Assembly: GCF_037969875.1 (NCBI RefSeq)
Contig: NZ_CP150218.1
Location: forward strand, 7,192,001 to 7,256,000
From: Paenibacillus sp. FSL R7-0337
GTDB taxonomy: Bacteria; Bacillota; Bacilli; Paenibacillales; Paenibacillaceae
Length of the DNA: 64,000 bases
Direction: 5' to 3'
Below are positions 1 through 8,981 of the stretch, piece after piece. Both the position numbers and the translations under genes were made by a program. The notes beneath the pieces were generated by a model. It had not been told where the DNA came from. It ran no database searches and worked only from the letters and a program-made list of their open reading frames with translations. Every line of letters begins with the position of its first letter. Position 1 is the first letter of the stretch.

Positions 1-1
1 C

Positions 2-1633
2 AATCGGATTATATGCACTAATCCTTGCGGTGAACAGGGCCTGCCCGGCTGGGGCGTGTGCAACCTGTCTGCCGTCAATCTCTCCAAGTTCTACGATGCC
101 GAGAAGCATGAAGTGGACTGGGCAGATCTGGCGAGAACCACCCGGTATTCCGTTCGCTTTCTGGATAATGTCATCGACAAGACACCGTATCATTTCCCGG
201 AAAATGAAGCGAACCAGAAGCTCGAACGCCGCGTAGGCCTCGGCACAATGGGACTGGCGGAGCTGATGATTAAGCTGAATATCCGCTACGGCAGCCCCGA
301 GTCACTGGAATTCTTAGACAAGCTCTACGGCTTCATGGCCCGCGAGGCCTATCTGGCTTCGGCTGAGATTGCAGGAGAGAAGGGCTCGTTCCAGGCCTTT
401 GACACCGACAAATATTTGCAGAGCGGCTTTATGCGGAATATTACTGAGGTCTACCCGGAGGTCAGCGAATCGATCCGTAAGCATGGCATGCGCAACGTGA
501 CTGTAATCACCCAGGCTCCTACAGGCAGTACCGGAACTATGGTGGGTACATCTACAGGCATCGAGCCATACTTCGCCTTCAAATATTTCCGCCAGAGCCG
601 TCTTGGTTATGACGAGCAGTTCGTGCCGATCGCCCAGGAATGGCTGGAAGCCCATCCGGGAGAGGAGCTGCCGGAATACTTCGTCACTTCGATGGACCTA
701 TCCGCCAAGGATCATATCCGCGCTCAGGCTGCTATTCAGCGCTGGGTGGACAGTTCGATCTCCAAGACCGCGAACTGTCCGTCCGACTTCACAGTGGAAG
801 AGACCGCCGAACTGTATGAAATGGCCTTCGATCTGGGCTGCAAAGGCGTGACCATCTACCGTGACGGCAGTCGTGACGTACAGGTGCTGGAAACTACGAA
901 GAAGGAAGATAAGAAGGATGCTGCGGCAGAAGTTAAGTCAGTGGAGGCCAAGGAAACAGAACCGGCTGCTACGATTAATGTCACTGCAAAGCCAATGACT
1001 ATGGAAGCTGCTCCAGGTTTACAGCCGGCGGCCAGCGGAGTAGACAAACAATACAAGAAGCGCCCGCAGGTGCTGCGCGGTGCGACCTATAAGATCAACA
1101 CGCCGTTCGGCATGGCGTATATCACCATCAACGATCTTGACGGCATCCCAGCCGAGATCTTCCTGAACGTCGGCAAGGCTGGCTCTGACGTCTTCGCCAT
1201 GGCGGAAGCCCTGGGCCGCGTCTGCTCGTTGTTCCTACGCTACGGCGACCACGGCGAGAAGGTTGGCCTGCTGATCAAGCACCTCAAGGGCATCGGCGGC
1301 TCCGGCGCCATCGGCTTCGGCGCGAACCGCGTAGAATCCATCGCTGACGCTGTGGCCAAAGCCCTAGAGACTCATGTGCTGAACAACGCCCATGACGACC
1401 ATATCCCGGCACCCATCGCAGCCACGCTGGAGCTTGATTTCAACGATGCGCTCAGCGCTGAGCTGAAATCCACCGTTCCTGTGGCTGCTACCCACGATAA
1501 CCACGGCAGTCATGACGCGCACAGCCATGCTACAGCCTCGCGGGATCTTTGCCCTTCCTGCGGTAGTGCTTCGCTGATTAATATTGAGGGCTGTAAGACT
1601 TGCGGGAATTGCGGGTATAGCCGGTGTGGGTGA
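2..1633 (+). CDS. nrdJ: Adenosylcobalamin-dependent ribonucleotide reductase (class II), C-terminal part
   Basis: Reduces ribonucleotides to deoxyribonucleotides with a B12-derived radical, in the cytoplasm, with or without oxygen. The reading frame is open to the window edge, so the N-terminus is missing. The NPCGEQ motif near the start carries the catalytic cysteine and glutamate of the radical site, and TQAPTGSTGTMVGTSTG is the family's phosphate-binding signature. After about residue 285 comes a low-complexity linker, then the class II C-terminal domain. The protein ends in a His-rich stretch and a four-cysteine cluster (CPSC...CKTCGNC), as in many Bacillales NrdJ proteins, where the tail cysteines probably re-reduce the active site. 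No partner gene is visible downstream. The call is secure; only the true start is unknown. Confidence 0.96.
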   Translation, partial: NRIICTNPCGEQGLPGWGVCNLSAVNLSKFYDAEKHEVDWADLARTTRYSVRFLDNVIDKTPYHFPENEANQKLERRVGLGTMGLAELMIKLNIRYGSPESLEFLDKLYGFMAREAYLASAEIAGEKGSFQAFDTDKYLQSGFMRNITEVYPEVSESIRKHGMRNVTVITQAPTGSTGTMVGTSTGIEPYFAFKYFRQSRLGYDEQFVPIAQEWLEAHPGEELPEYFVTSMDLSAKDHIRAQAAIQRWVDSSISKTANCPSDFTVEETAELYEMAFDLGCKGVTIYRDGSRDVQVLETTKKEDKKDAAAEVKSVEAKETEPAATINVTAKPMTMEAAPGLQPAASGVDKQYKKRPQVLRGATYKINTPFGMAYITINDLDGIPAEIFLNVGKAGSDVFAMAEALGRVCSLFLRYGDHGEKVGLLIKHLKGIGGSGAIGFGANRVESIADAVAKALETHVLNNAHDDHIPAPIAATLELDFNDALSAELKSTVPVAATHDNHGSHDAHSHATASRDLCPSCGSASLINIEGCKTCGNCGYSRCG

Positions 1634-1673
1634 GGGGTTAAAAAAGAAGTAATAAAAATTAAAATTGTGATGT

Positions 1674-1735
1674 GCCACCAAAAATGGGATATCGCCATAA
1701 AAACGGGACAGAATGCCACCAAAAACGGGATATCC
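1674..1735. repeat. Three ~20-bp direct repeats, IS21-like element end
   Basis: Three near-identical units start at 1674, 1694 and 1715, each reading roughly GCCAcCAAAAAyGGGAyA, so the period is 20-21 bp. Short tandem units of this size are typical of the multiple transposase-binding repeats at IS21-family termini. No istA/istB genes are present. The array lies 40 bp after nrdJ and marks the left edge of the AT-rich accessory region. The IS21 assignment is inference from period and pattern. Confidence 0.5.
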
Positions 1736-1919
1736 ACAGGCAAAACCTTGAATTTGTAAACAAATGTTAAAATACAGTCCTATTTTAGCCTAAAATTGGC
1801 TATTTCAGACCAATCTTAAGTAAAACATCATTCTTGCACAGATTTTACAGATGTATTTCTATTCTTAAGAAATCCGTATTTTCCTTATGTAATTACCAAC
1901 ATTGTGAGGAGGAATTTTA

Positions 1920-2102
1920 ATGCGTGATCGTAACAAGGATGGACGTTATCGTAAGAAGCGTGACGATACTAAGATTGAAACAATTGAAAAGACGTACGGG
2001 GTAGATTTAGATGTTCGTGGAGATATGGAGTTAGGCACATATCGAAAACTCAACGGCGGCAAGTCACTAACGGAAATCATTGAAAAAGGACGTCAGAAAT
2101 AA
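1920..2102 (+). CDS. Small basic protein of unknown function (60 aa)
   Basis: A 60-residue protein begins at an ATG with a strong GAGGAGG site at 1906-1912 (7-nt spacing), so it is probably a real gene. The first third is very rich in Arg, Lys and Asp (RNKDGRYRKKRDD). It is followed by a segment ending YGVDLDVRGDMELGTYRK and a short C-terminal helix-like region. There is no membrane segment, signal peptide or cysteine. Small proteins with this kind of basic head and GVD-VR-DM-L-TY core occur in Bacillales genomes, often in accessory regions, without assigned function. It stands alone between the nrdJ-side repeat array and a strong terminator. A nucleic-acid-binding role would be a guess from charge only. 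Confidence 0.7.
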   Translation: MRDRNKDGRYRKKRDDTKIETIEKTYGVDLDVRGDMELGTYRKLNGGKSLTEIIEKGRQK

Positions 2103-2180
2103 TCTAATGACATTTCAGTTTCACACACTGATATGTAGGAAGTAAACTCAAGCAGACGTCAGGTAGTACTCCACACCATG

Positions 2181-2217
2181 AATACGGCAGCATATGTTTT
2201 GTGCTGCCGTATTTTTT
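2181..2217 (+). terminator. Rho-independent terminator
   Basis: A perfect 12-bp stem (2181-2192 pairs with 2202-2213, AATACGGCAGCA and its complement) has a 9-nt loop and is followed by a T run. It ends the transcript of the 60-aa gene. Confidence 0.9.
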
Positions 2218-2259
2218 ATTGCCTCCGTTCTGACATGTATACATTCATGCAGTGAGATT

Positions 2260-3362
2260 ATGCGGATCAAGGAACTCAAAATAAGCAATTTCAGAAATTT
2301 CAATGAAGAAGTTACAATCGTTCCGAAAGTAGTAAATGGGATGGATATGGTCGTCCTAGTGGGTGGAAATAACGCAGGAAAAACAAGTATCTTAACGATC
2401 TTGCATTATCTTTTCAATCCTTAACGGTCCATTCGAACTCTAGAGTTCCAAGAGACCGATTTCTATGATAAAGATGAACCAATTACAGTTCAGATTATAT
2501 TTTCCAATCTTAGTGATGAACTCCGAGCACATTTTGTTAGAATGGTGGATATCGAAGAGATAGACGGACAAGAAGCATGGTTTTTATCTCTTGTGTTTAA
2601 CTGCATTTACGACAAGGATACAAAAGAAAGCGAACCTTCCTTAGTTTACGGAAGACAGGTAGAGCGGACAGTTGGTTTCACGGAAAAGCGACTGATTTCG
2701 TTTTATTACCAAGATGCGCTTCGTGACCATCGTACCATCAAATCGAATAAGGACAGTTTATTTGACCGTATTCTTCAGCAAATCGATCTTTCCGCAGAGG
2801 AAACAGTTATTCTCGAAAAACTTGATGAAGCGGGAGATTCCCTAAAAGATAACGTCGATATCAGTGCCTTTGTAGACGGTGTATCAGAGGTTACTCGTCG
2901 AATCATCGAGATGCCCGATATCAATGACCTTTTGCGTCTTACAGTAGCAGCTTCTTCAAGCGTTGATATTAAGAAAAATATCCAATTGCAACTAAAGCAC
3001 GCAGGAAGTGATCGATATTTGAATATTGAGCAATTGGGTCTAGGACTGCAAAGTGTCTTAACCGTGAGTGTTTTTAGGGCATTTGCAGGAATTGGTAAGC
3101 TTCGAGAAGGGATATTTGCTATAGATGAACCTGAGTCGCACTTGTACCCGCCTCACAGAGATCCATGTACCGAGAAATTTTGGAACTCTCCAAAATGAGG
3201 CAGGTCTGGGTTGCTACACACTCTCCTAGTTGTTGGAATGGATCAATCCGCGCCAAATCTGTTTGGTTCGAAAAAAGGCTGATGGAAGCGCAACGACTAT
3301 TCAGCTTTCTAATAAGTTTCCCGAAGCCTATATCGCATCTTATGAAAAGCATTTGGATGTCG
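2260..3362 (+). pseudogene. Broken OLD-family ATPase (GajA-like), ATPase part only
   Basis: The N-terminus is MRIKELKISNFRNF with Walker A GGNNAGKTSI, as in SMC/RecF-like ATPases of the OLD nuclease family. The ABC-like Walker B AIDEPESHLYP and the D-loop THSP follow. The gene is broken by an in-frame TAA at 2422, with the same frame then open from 2425. A one-base shift lies between 3150 and 3164. A second lies at about 3229, where restoring one T gives SLLEWINPRQ in register. The TOPRIM nuclease domain that should follow THSP is absent: the frame runs straight into a UvrD Walker A motif, so a deletion removed the OLD C-terminus and the helicase N-terminus. OLD ATPase next to UvrD helicase is the Gabija (GajA/GajB) arrangement. 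The pseudogene call is firm; the Gabija link is inference. Confidence 0.82.
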
Positions 3363-5177
3363 GAAAAGCAGGACCAGGTACGGGGAAAACACGCGTAATC
3401 ACAAGTAGAATCGCCTATATGTTCGAATCAGGGAGACTAATGGATTCCAAACGAATACTGGCAATTACGTTTACCAATAAAGCCTCAAATGAAATGAAAT
3501 CAAGAGCTAGTGCAATTAGTACGGTAGACCAGAAGCGCTTAAGGATTGGTACATTTCATAATTTCTGCATGTGGGTCTTAAAAGCGTATGGAGACAAAAT
3601 CAACATGAACCGAGAGTTTACGTTTATCTCTACAGCGCATCAAATGCATTTACTACAGAGTGTTGTAAAAGGCACACAGCTAAAAAGGAAACCTAAAGAC
3701 TTTAAAAGCAGAATTAGCGAGTTGAAGAACTCCTCAACTGATTTCAAAGACTACATGGACAAGACCGAAAATGGAGGAGAAATAAACTTTCATGCTGGAG
3801 CAGTGGAATATCAGCGGCGCATGAATGCCAATAACTTGATTGATTATGATGACGCGATCCTTCAGACAGCTACATTATTTAAAGAAAAACCAAGCATTCT
3901 GGAACTTTACCAAAATGCATTTCCCTATATTTTAGTCGACGAGATGCAGGATACCAATCGAATGCAGCTTGAGCTTATTCGTTTGCTCAGCAGTAAAGCA
4001 GAGCACGTAATGGCTGTTGCCGACGATGATCAATCCATTTATGGGTGGAGAGGTGCATTACCCACTATCATACAAGAATATATTGATCTATTGCAGGCGA
4101 AGAAAATCGTGTTAAACGAAAATTATCGCTCCCCTCAAAAAGTCCTTGATGTCGCGAATCGTTTGATTAAGTTTAATGATGATCGAACAGAGAAAGGTTT
4201 AATTGGTCGAGCAAACAAAGAAGGAGATGGGGTTTGGGGAAAGGTTTTTAGTACGTGGGAAGAGGAAGCAGATTGGGTGACAAATAAGATCAAAGATCTT
4301 CATAAAGCAGGAATGGAATAACGGCAAATGATTATTTTGTACCGAAGTCGACACCCTTCTCTAAAAAGTCATTGATAAGAATTTGCTTGAGAAAAGAATT
4401 CATTTCCAGCATTTCGGGAAAAATTTTGAAAACAAAAGTGTACTTTTAACCGAATTAATCATCGTAGCAATGAAGCTAATTGCAGATCCCAACAATGAGG
4501 TGATTCTAGGAGCTTTAATGAATGCTTTTGCCAAACGTTATGAGCTGAATGAGGATTTTGATTTGTATGGTCATTACGAAACGAACCTCGGCAGCGTAAC
4601 TCTTGATAAACTATCCGCTATGTTTGCTGAAGATGAAGTGGAAGCTACGATTAAGAGAATGGCAACGTATTGCCTCTCAGCAAATAGTATTAGGTCATTT
4701 GTCCAGATCTTTGATGGGCTCTATGAAGCGCTCGATATTGAGACGGATTTAGAGAAGTTCGATGAGGCAACAAGTTATGAAGAAAAGCGTCATCTTGTCC
4801 TTTTGAGAGATAGAATATCTAAGTCGATTTCCACATCACTTACGGATATGTTGGCAGAAATAGATTTGAATGATGATTCAAATCATATTGATCAACAGGT
4901 AAACAAGGTTGGGGTGACCACTTTTCACACAGCAAAGGGGCTTGAATACAAAGCGGTATTCATTAAAGCACTTGAAGATCACTTTATCCCTGGAAGAAGT
5001 GGTGGGAAGCCCGATAAAGAACAGGAAGAGCGGTGTGGCTTATATGTAGCTGTTACACGAGCAGAAAGTAAGTTGTTTATAACCTATTCGGAGCAGCGTT
5101 CAAATTGGAATGGGTACCTGGAAAGCGTCAATCCATCAAGGTTTTTGAAAGAGATGAAAAAGCCAAAAGACACGTAA
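3363..5177 (+). pseudogene. Broken UvrD/Rep-type DNA helicase (GajB-like)
   Basis: The helicase begins abruptly at its Walker A (AGPGTGKTRVIT, about 3367), without the N-terminal Q-motif. Superfamily 1 motifs follow in order: ITFTNKASNEM (Ia), VDEMQDTNRMQLELI (II), VADDDQSIYGWRGA (III), NYRSPQKVL (IV), VTTFHTAKGLEYKAV (V) and YVAVTRAESKLFI (VI). The frame is broken by a TAA at 4319. A second break lies in the A5 run near 4364, where the frame moves by +1; beyond it, from about 4365, the sequence is in register again as VIDKNLLEKRI. Only the C-terminal half (4383-5177) remains as one long open frame. It lies directly behind the OLD-type ATPase remnant, matching the Gabija gene order. It is almost certainly non-functional unless the breaks are sequencing errors. 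Confidence 0.85.
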
Positions 5178-5357
5178 CAGTAATGTACTATGATTATCTT
5201 ATTAATTATTTATTATACTGATAATGGGAATTGAATAATAGTTTGGAGGCCTCTGAAGGCTTCATTTTAATTTATATGCCTAATTTAAAGAAAACAATTT
5301 ATAGGTAATACAAAATATGGTACGATTCGAGTAGCCCATATGATGGAGTTGATTGTG

Positions 5358-7379
5358 ATGAAAAAAATCCAAATAACAACTAAAGGGATAAAGAAATCGC
5401 TAAAGAAATTTACTTATTTACAATCGGTATCGGAATATATCTGGAACGGTTTTGATGCAAAGGCAACCACTATCGAAATGCATACTACAAATAGTGAGTT
5501 GGATGCAGTAAGTGATATTAAGATTACCGATAATGGTTATGGAATTAGTTTAGTCGAATTAGAGCGTAAATTCACTCCCTTCTTTGAATCTGAAAAACAG
5601 GTTGATCCACTGATGCGTGAGAGGAATATACGCTCCGCAACCCATGGGAAAAACGGAATAGGTCGACTGACATTTCATCGTTTCTGTTCCGAGGCACAAT
5701 GGATTACTACCTACTTAGATGGAGAAGAAATAAAGCGTTATGTAATAACCGTCAATGAAAACAGTTTAGATACATATGAAACGTCTATTCCCGAGCTAGC
5801 TTCGGCTGGAACAGGGACATGCGTGCTTTTGAAAGGTATTACATATAAAGATTTTAATCTTGCAGATTTAAAAAGGTTCTTATGTAAAGAATTCGGTTGG
5901 TTTCTAGAACTTAATGCGGATAAATCCTTCGCAATAACAATCAATGGAGAACGACTTGATTATTCTAGGGTAGTTGGGGATTTAGAGTTTTTTACGGTCA
6001 GGTATGATGCAACCAATACTGAATTTAAAGTGAAATATGTGCGCTGGGAAGAACGAATGAATTTAGAATATTCTAAATATTATTTCTTAGATCAACTTGG
6101 AAATGAAAAGCATAAAATCAACACTCGATTCAACAACAAGGGAGATACATTTTATCATAGCCTATATATTGAAAGTCAAATATTTAACGATTTCCATTTT
6201 GGAGAGGTTCAACCAGCCGAAATCGCTTTATTTGGATACGATCAAAATTCGGATGAATATAAATTTTTAATCGAGAACCTTAACAAATTTCTAAAAGAAA
6301 AACGCAAGCCATTTTTAAAAGAATATACAGATACCATTATTAAAGATTTGAAAGTAGTTGAGGCATTCCCGAAGTATGGTAATAACTCATGGGATAAGGC
6401 AAGGCAAGATGAATTAGAAGAACTGATACGTGAGTTGTATCAAGTAGAACCTAAGCTTTTCTCTAAATTGAATGTGGAGCAGAAGAAGACCTTTGTTCGC
6501 TTCCTGGATCTCATCATGGATTCAGGTGAGCAAGAGCGCCTTTTTGATATTTTGAATGGAATAGTTGAACTGAACAGTGACGAACGAACGGAATTAGCAG
6601 ATGTATTGAAGAAAACAAGGCTAACCAATGTAATAAAAACCATTCGATTGATACAAGATCGATACAAGGCCATAAATGAATTAAAGCAGATTGTATATGA
6701 TGAAGAACTGATGGCAAATGAAGTGAAGCATCTACAGCAATTTGTGGAAAAACATTATTGGATATTTGGGGAACAATATCACCTAGTAACAGCAGCAGAG
6801 CCTAAATTTGAGGAAGCACTACGTCGACATGTTCACTTGCTAACGGGAAAAGAGATTGATGGGCATATTGAGCATGTGGACAAACGTAAAGAAATGGATA
6901 TTTTTATGGTTAGATGGGACAAACAAATTGATAAAGTACGTAACGTTGTAGTGGAATTAAAGCATCCTTCTGTACCCTTAGGTAAGAAGCAATATGATCA
7001 GGTTATAAGCTATCTGGATGTAATCATGAACCAAGAAGAGTTTAATTCGTCACAGATGGAGTGGGAGTTCATTTTGATTGGGAATAAACCAGATAAGTCA
7101 GGTTTCATTGAAAACCTATATGAGAATGTTATGAACCATGGTGAGCGATCACGCGGATTGGTCTATAAAATAAAAAAATATAAAGTTTACGTAAGAACAT
7201 GGGCTGATATTTTTACTGAATTTGAAGTGAAACATAAGTTTCTGGATGATAAGTTACAACTGGAAAGATTGGAACTTAGTGAAAAATATTATGATCATGC
7301 TGACGAAATTATTAATGAACTAGAAGGTAATTCTGCAATCATGGCGGGTCAACATACCCTGAAAACAACTAATACTTAG
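5358..7379 (+). CDS. GHKL (Hsp90/MutL/MORC-like) ATPase fused to PD-(D/E)XK nuclease
   Basis: A 673-residue protein; the ATG at 5358 is preferred because GGAG lies 10 nt upstream (an in-frame ATG exists at 5340). The N-terminal 200 residues show the GHKL fold: E26...N30 (SEYIWNGFDA), D58NGYG62 and the G97KNGIG102 lid motif, all intact. The middle (about 220-440) is charged and helical. The C-terminal third carries a PD-(D/E)XK pattern: D514 in EMDIF, E533-L-K535 in VVVELKHP, then a QYDQVISYLD helix, as in Shedu-like (DUF4263) and related nuclease domains. MORC-like ATPases and such nucleases are both known in prokaryotic conflict systems. The stop is 50 bp before the next gene, so it likely heads a three-gene operon. 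Cleavage of invading DNA gated by ATP binding is inference. Confidence 0.8.
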   Translation: MKKIQITTKGIKKSLKKFTYLQSVSEYIWNGFDAKATTIEMHTTNSELDAVSDIKITDNGYGISLVELERKFTPFFESEKQVDPLMRERNIRSATHGKNGIGRLTFHRFCSEAQWITTYLDGEEIKRYVITVNENSLDTYETSIPELASAGTGTCVLLKGITYKDFNLADLKRFLCKEFGWFLELNADKSFAITINGERLDYSRVVGDLEFFTVRYDATNTEFKVKYVRWEERMNLEYSKYYFLDQLGNEKHKINTRFNNKGDTFYHSLYIESQIFNDFHFGEVQPAEIALFGYDQNSDEYKFLIENLNKFLKEKRKPFLKEYTDTIIKDLKVVEAFPKYGNNSWDKARQDELEELIRELYQVEPKLFSKLNVEQKKTFVRFLDLIMDSGEQERLFDILNGIVELNSDERTELADVLKKTRLTNVIKTIRLIQDRYKAINELKQIVYDEELMANEVKHLQQFVEKHYWIFGEQYHLVTAAEPKFEEALRRHVHLLTGKEIDGHIEHVDKRKEMDIFMVRWDKQIDKVRNVVVELKHPSVPLGKKQYDQVISYLDVIMNQEEFNSSQMEWEFILIGNKPDKSGFIENLYENVMNHGERSRGLVYKIKKYKVYVRTWADIFTEFEVKHKFLDDKLQLERLELSEKYYDHADEIINELEGNSAIMAGQHTLKTTNT

Positions 7380-7429
7380 AAATGATGATTGAGCGAAGAA
7401 TAAATATTATAATAAAGGAGTTTTATACA

Positions 7430-7963
7430 ATGGAATTTGATGATTTTATTAAATCTCAACAAGAAGAAGTTTCTCCTGAAAACGCGGAAAAACAAGTCGA
7501 ACATTTTAGTAGACAGATTGAAGAGATCTACAAAATAGCTAGAGAAGCATTAGAAGTATACGTTGATGATGGTTCCGCTAAATTGACCATACAAAAACGA
7601 GACATTTTTGAAGAACTACTAAGCGGTGTTCAGGAATATTATTATCAAATAGACGAGATGATCATCCAAATCGGCAGATCTAGAGTGACGCTTACTCCTA
7701 TCGGTATTAATATCATCGGTGCCATGGGGCGAATTGATATGGACGGTCCTCTCGGGAAAGCTGTTCTTCTCTTGACAAACTCAGGAGGTCCCAAATTCAA
7801 GGTACAATCACCATTTGATAAGCTTCCAGCATCAGAGAGTCCAGTTGTTCAGCCAGCAGAAGAACAGATATGGCATTTCATGATACGCACCCCAAAGCTC
7901 CATTATATTGAAGTGAATGTAGATACATTCAAAGAAAACTTAATGAAGGTGATCAATGGATGA
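7430..7963 (+). CDS. Unknown protein in the GHKL-nuclease/HEPN cassette (177 aa)
   Basis: The start at 7430 is chosen because AAAGGAG (7414-7420) precedes it by 9 nt; an earlier in-frame ATG at 7382 has no such site. The protein is acidic and soluble, with no signal peptide or membrane helix. Residues 1-60 look helical (EKQVEHFSRQIEEIYKIAREAL), the middle is beta-rich and contains a conserved-looking TPIGINIIGAMGRIDMDGP segment, and the C-terminus resumes alternating strands and a helix. I do not recognise a family. Its 4-bp ATGA overlap with the HEPN gene and tight spacing to the GHKL-nuclease gene argue for translational coupling and a shared function, perhaps as sensor, adaptor or inhibitor of the HEPN partner. 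Confidence 0.8.
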   Translation: MEFDDFIKSQQEEVSPENAEKQVEHFSRQIEEIYKIAREALEVYVDDGSAKLTIQKRDIFEELLSGVQEYYYQIDEMIIQIGRSRVTLTPIGINIIGAMGRIDMDGPLGKAVLLLTNSGGPKFKVQSPFDKLPASESPVVQPAEEQIWHFMIRTPKLHYIEVNVDTFKENLMKVING

Positions 7964-8502
7964 CAAAGCTAAGGCGTTCACATGACGAGCTAACTCTAGA
8001 AGAGGTCGCTAACTATTTTAGTGATTCTTTAGAGTCGCTAAGATTATTGAAGCAAAATGTACTTAATGGAGTTAAGCCTATTTCAAATCAGTTTATTGGC
8101 CTCACTCCCAGGGAAGTTGAAGAAATTTTTATTTCTCGGGAGGCGGAACTTGACCGTCTCTCTACGCTTAATTTACTTGCCGCTACTGAAGCTAGCTTGA
8201 GAGTTGATTTTGATGAGCGCGTGAATAAAAGAAGAAAAGGTGATTTAGATCGATTATTTCTTAAAATATATAGTGATAATAAAGAAAAAGTATCTTTGGA
8301 AAATCATATTTTAGAGAGCTGGAAAGAAGTTAAACCTGAGGTTTTACATATATTCTCAAACTACAAAAGCCTATTAAGTTATCGCCATTGGCTTGCACAC
8401 GGTCGCTATTGGATTCCTAATCTTGCACGTAAACATAATGATTTTCATTCACTTTACCCGATATGCTTTGCAATAGAGGAAGCGCTTCGAATAAATAGAT
8501 AA
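7960..8502 (+). CDS. HEPN-domain protein, candidate RNase toxin/effector
   Basis: A 180-residue, predicted all-helical protein. The motif SYRHWLAHGRYW near the C-terminus contains R142-x4-H147, which fits the Rx4-6H catalytic motif of HEPN ribonucleases, and the following G-R-Y is also typical of that helix. An upstream helix, EASLRVDFDERVNKRRKGD, gives the conserved charged first half of the fold. HEPN proteins cut RNA in toxin-antitoxin, abortive-infection and CRISPR-associated systems. The ATG overlaps the stop of the preceding gene (ATGA), so translation is coupled, and a terminator follows at 8577. It could also be an inactive HEPN adaptor. The fold call rests on motif and composition, without a profile search. 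Confidence 0.72.
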   Translation: MTKLRRSHDELTLEEVANYFSDSLESLRLLKQNVLNGVKPISNQFIGLTPREVEEIFISREAELDRLSTLNLLAATEASLRVDFDERVNKRRKGDLDRLFLKIYSDNKEKVSLENHILESWKEVKPEVLHIFSNYKSLLSYRHWLAHGRYWIPNLARKHNDFHSLYPICFAIEEALRINR

Positions 8503-8576
8503 CTTCTCAATCTAAATTTGTTGACAGTAGATTTGGAATTGATTATTGTTAAACCAATTGAATACCTCAAAAGCGG

Positions 8577-8634
8577 AAGCACCGTTGAATATCCATGGGT
8601 AAGCCATGTGTATTTAACGGTGCTTATTTTTATT
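8577..8634 (+). terminator. Terminator of the GHKL-nuclease/HEPN operon
   Basis: A perfect 10-bp stem (AAGCACCGTT at 8577-8586 with its complement at 8616-8625) is followed by a T-rich tail (ATTTTTATTT). The loop of 29 nt is long for an intrinsic terminator, so efficiency is uncertain. Confidence 0.6.
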
Positions 8635-8646
8635 TCAAAGGAGAGA

Positions 8647-8870
8647 ATGGAAATGGAAAATAATAAAAACGTATTCTTATTCTAACTGATCAACAAATTG
8701 ATAACTGCATCTTGTCTAGTGTAGAAGTTGAAGTATGGGTATTTAACCAACCTGATTCCATTGGTCGTATTAGTTCCTACAACAAGGTAACATTGAAAAT
8801 TGGTGATGAACATTTTGTGCGTAAAAACTGCAAATACTTTCTCAGGAAAAACTATTTCAAACTCGTTTGA
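8647..8870 (+). pseudogene. Small decayed gene of unknown function
   Basis: An ATG at 8647, with GGAG just upstream, opens a frame that stops after 12 codons. One base shift near 8675 restores an open frame reading ILTDQQIDNCILSSVEVEVW and continuing to a TGA at 8868. The two parts together would give a protein of about 74 residues with a beta-rich, charged C-terminal half (VRKNCKYFLRKNYF). No family is recognised. It may be a broken small gene or a sequence error in an intact one. Confidence 0.35.
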
Positions 8871-8981
8871 TGATAGAGTATGATTTTGCAGGATTTGAAG
8901 ATGAAATGTAGAATTTATCCATTCTAATGACGACTGCTTCGAAATGGTTTATAGGACTACAGACACTATTGCATAGTGCTC

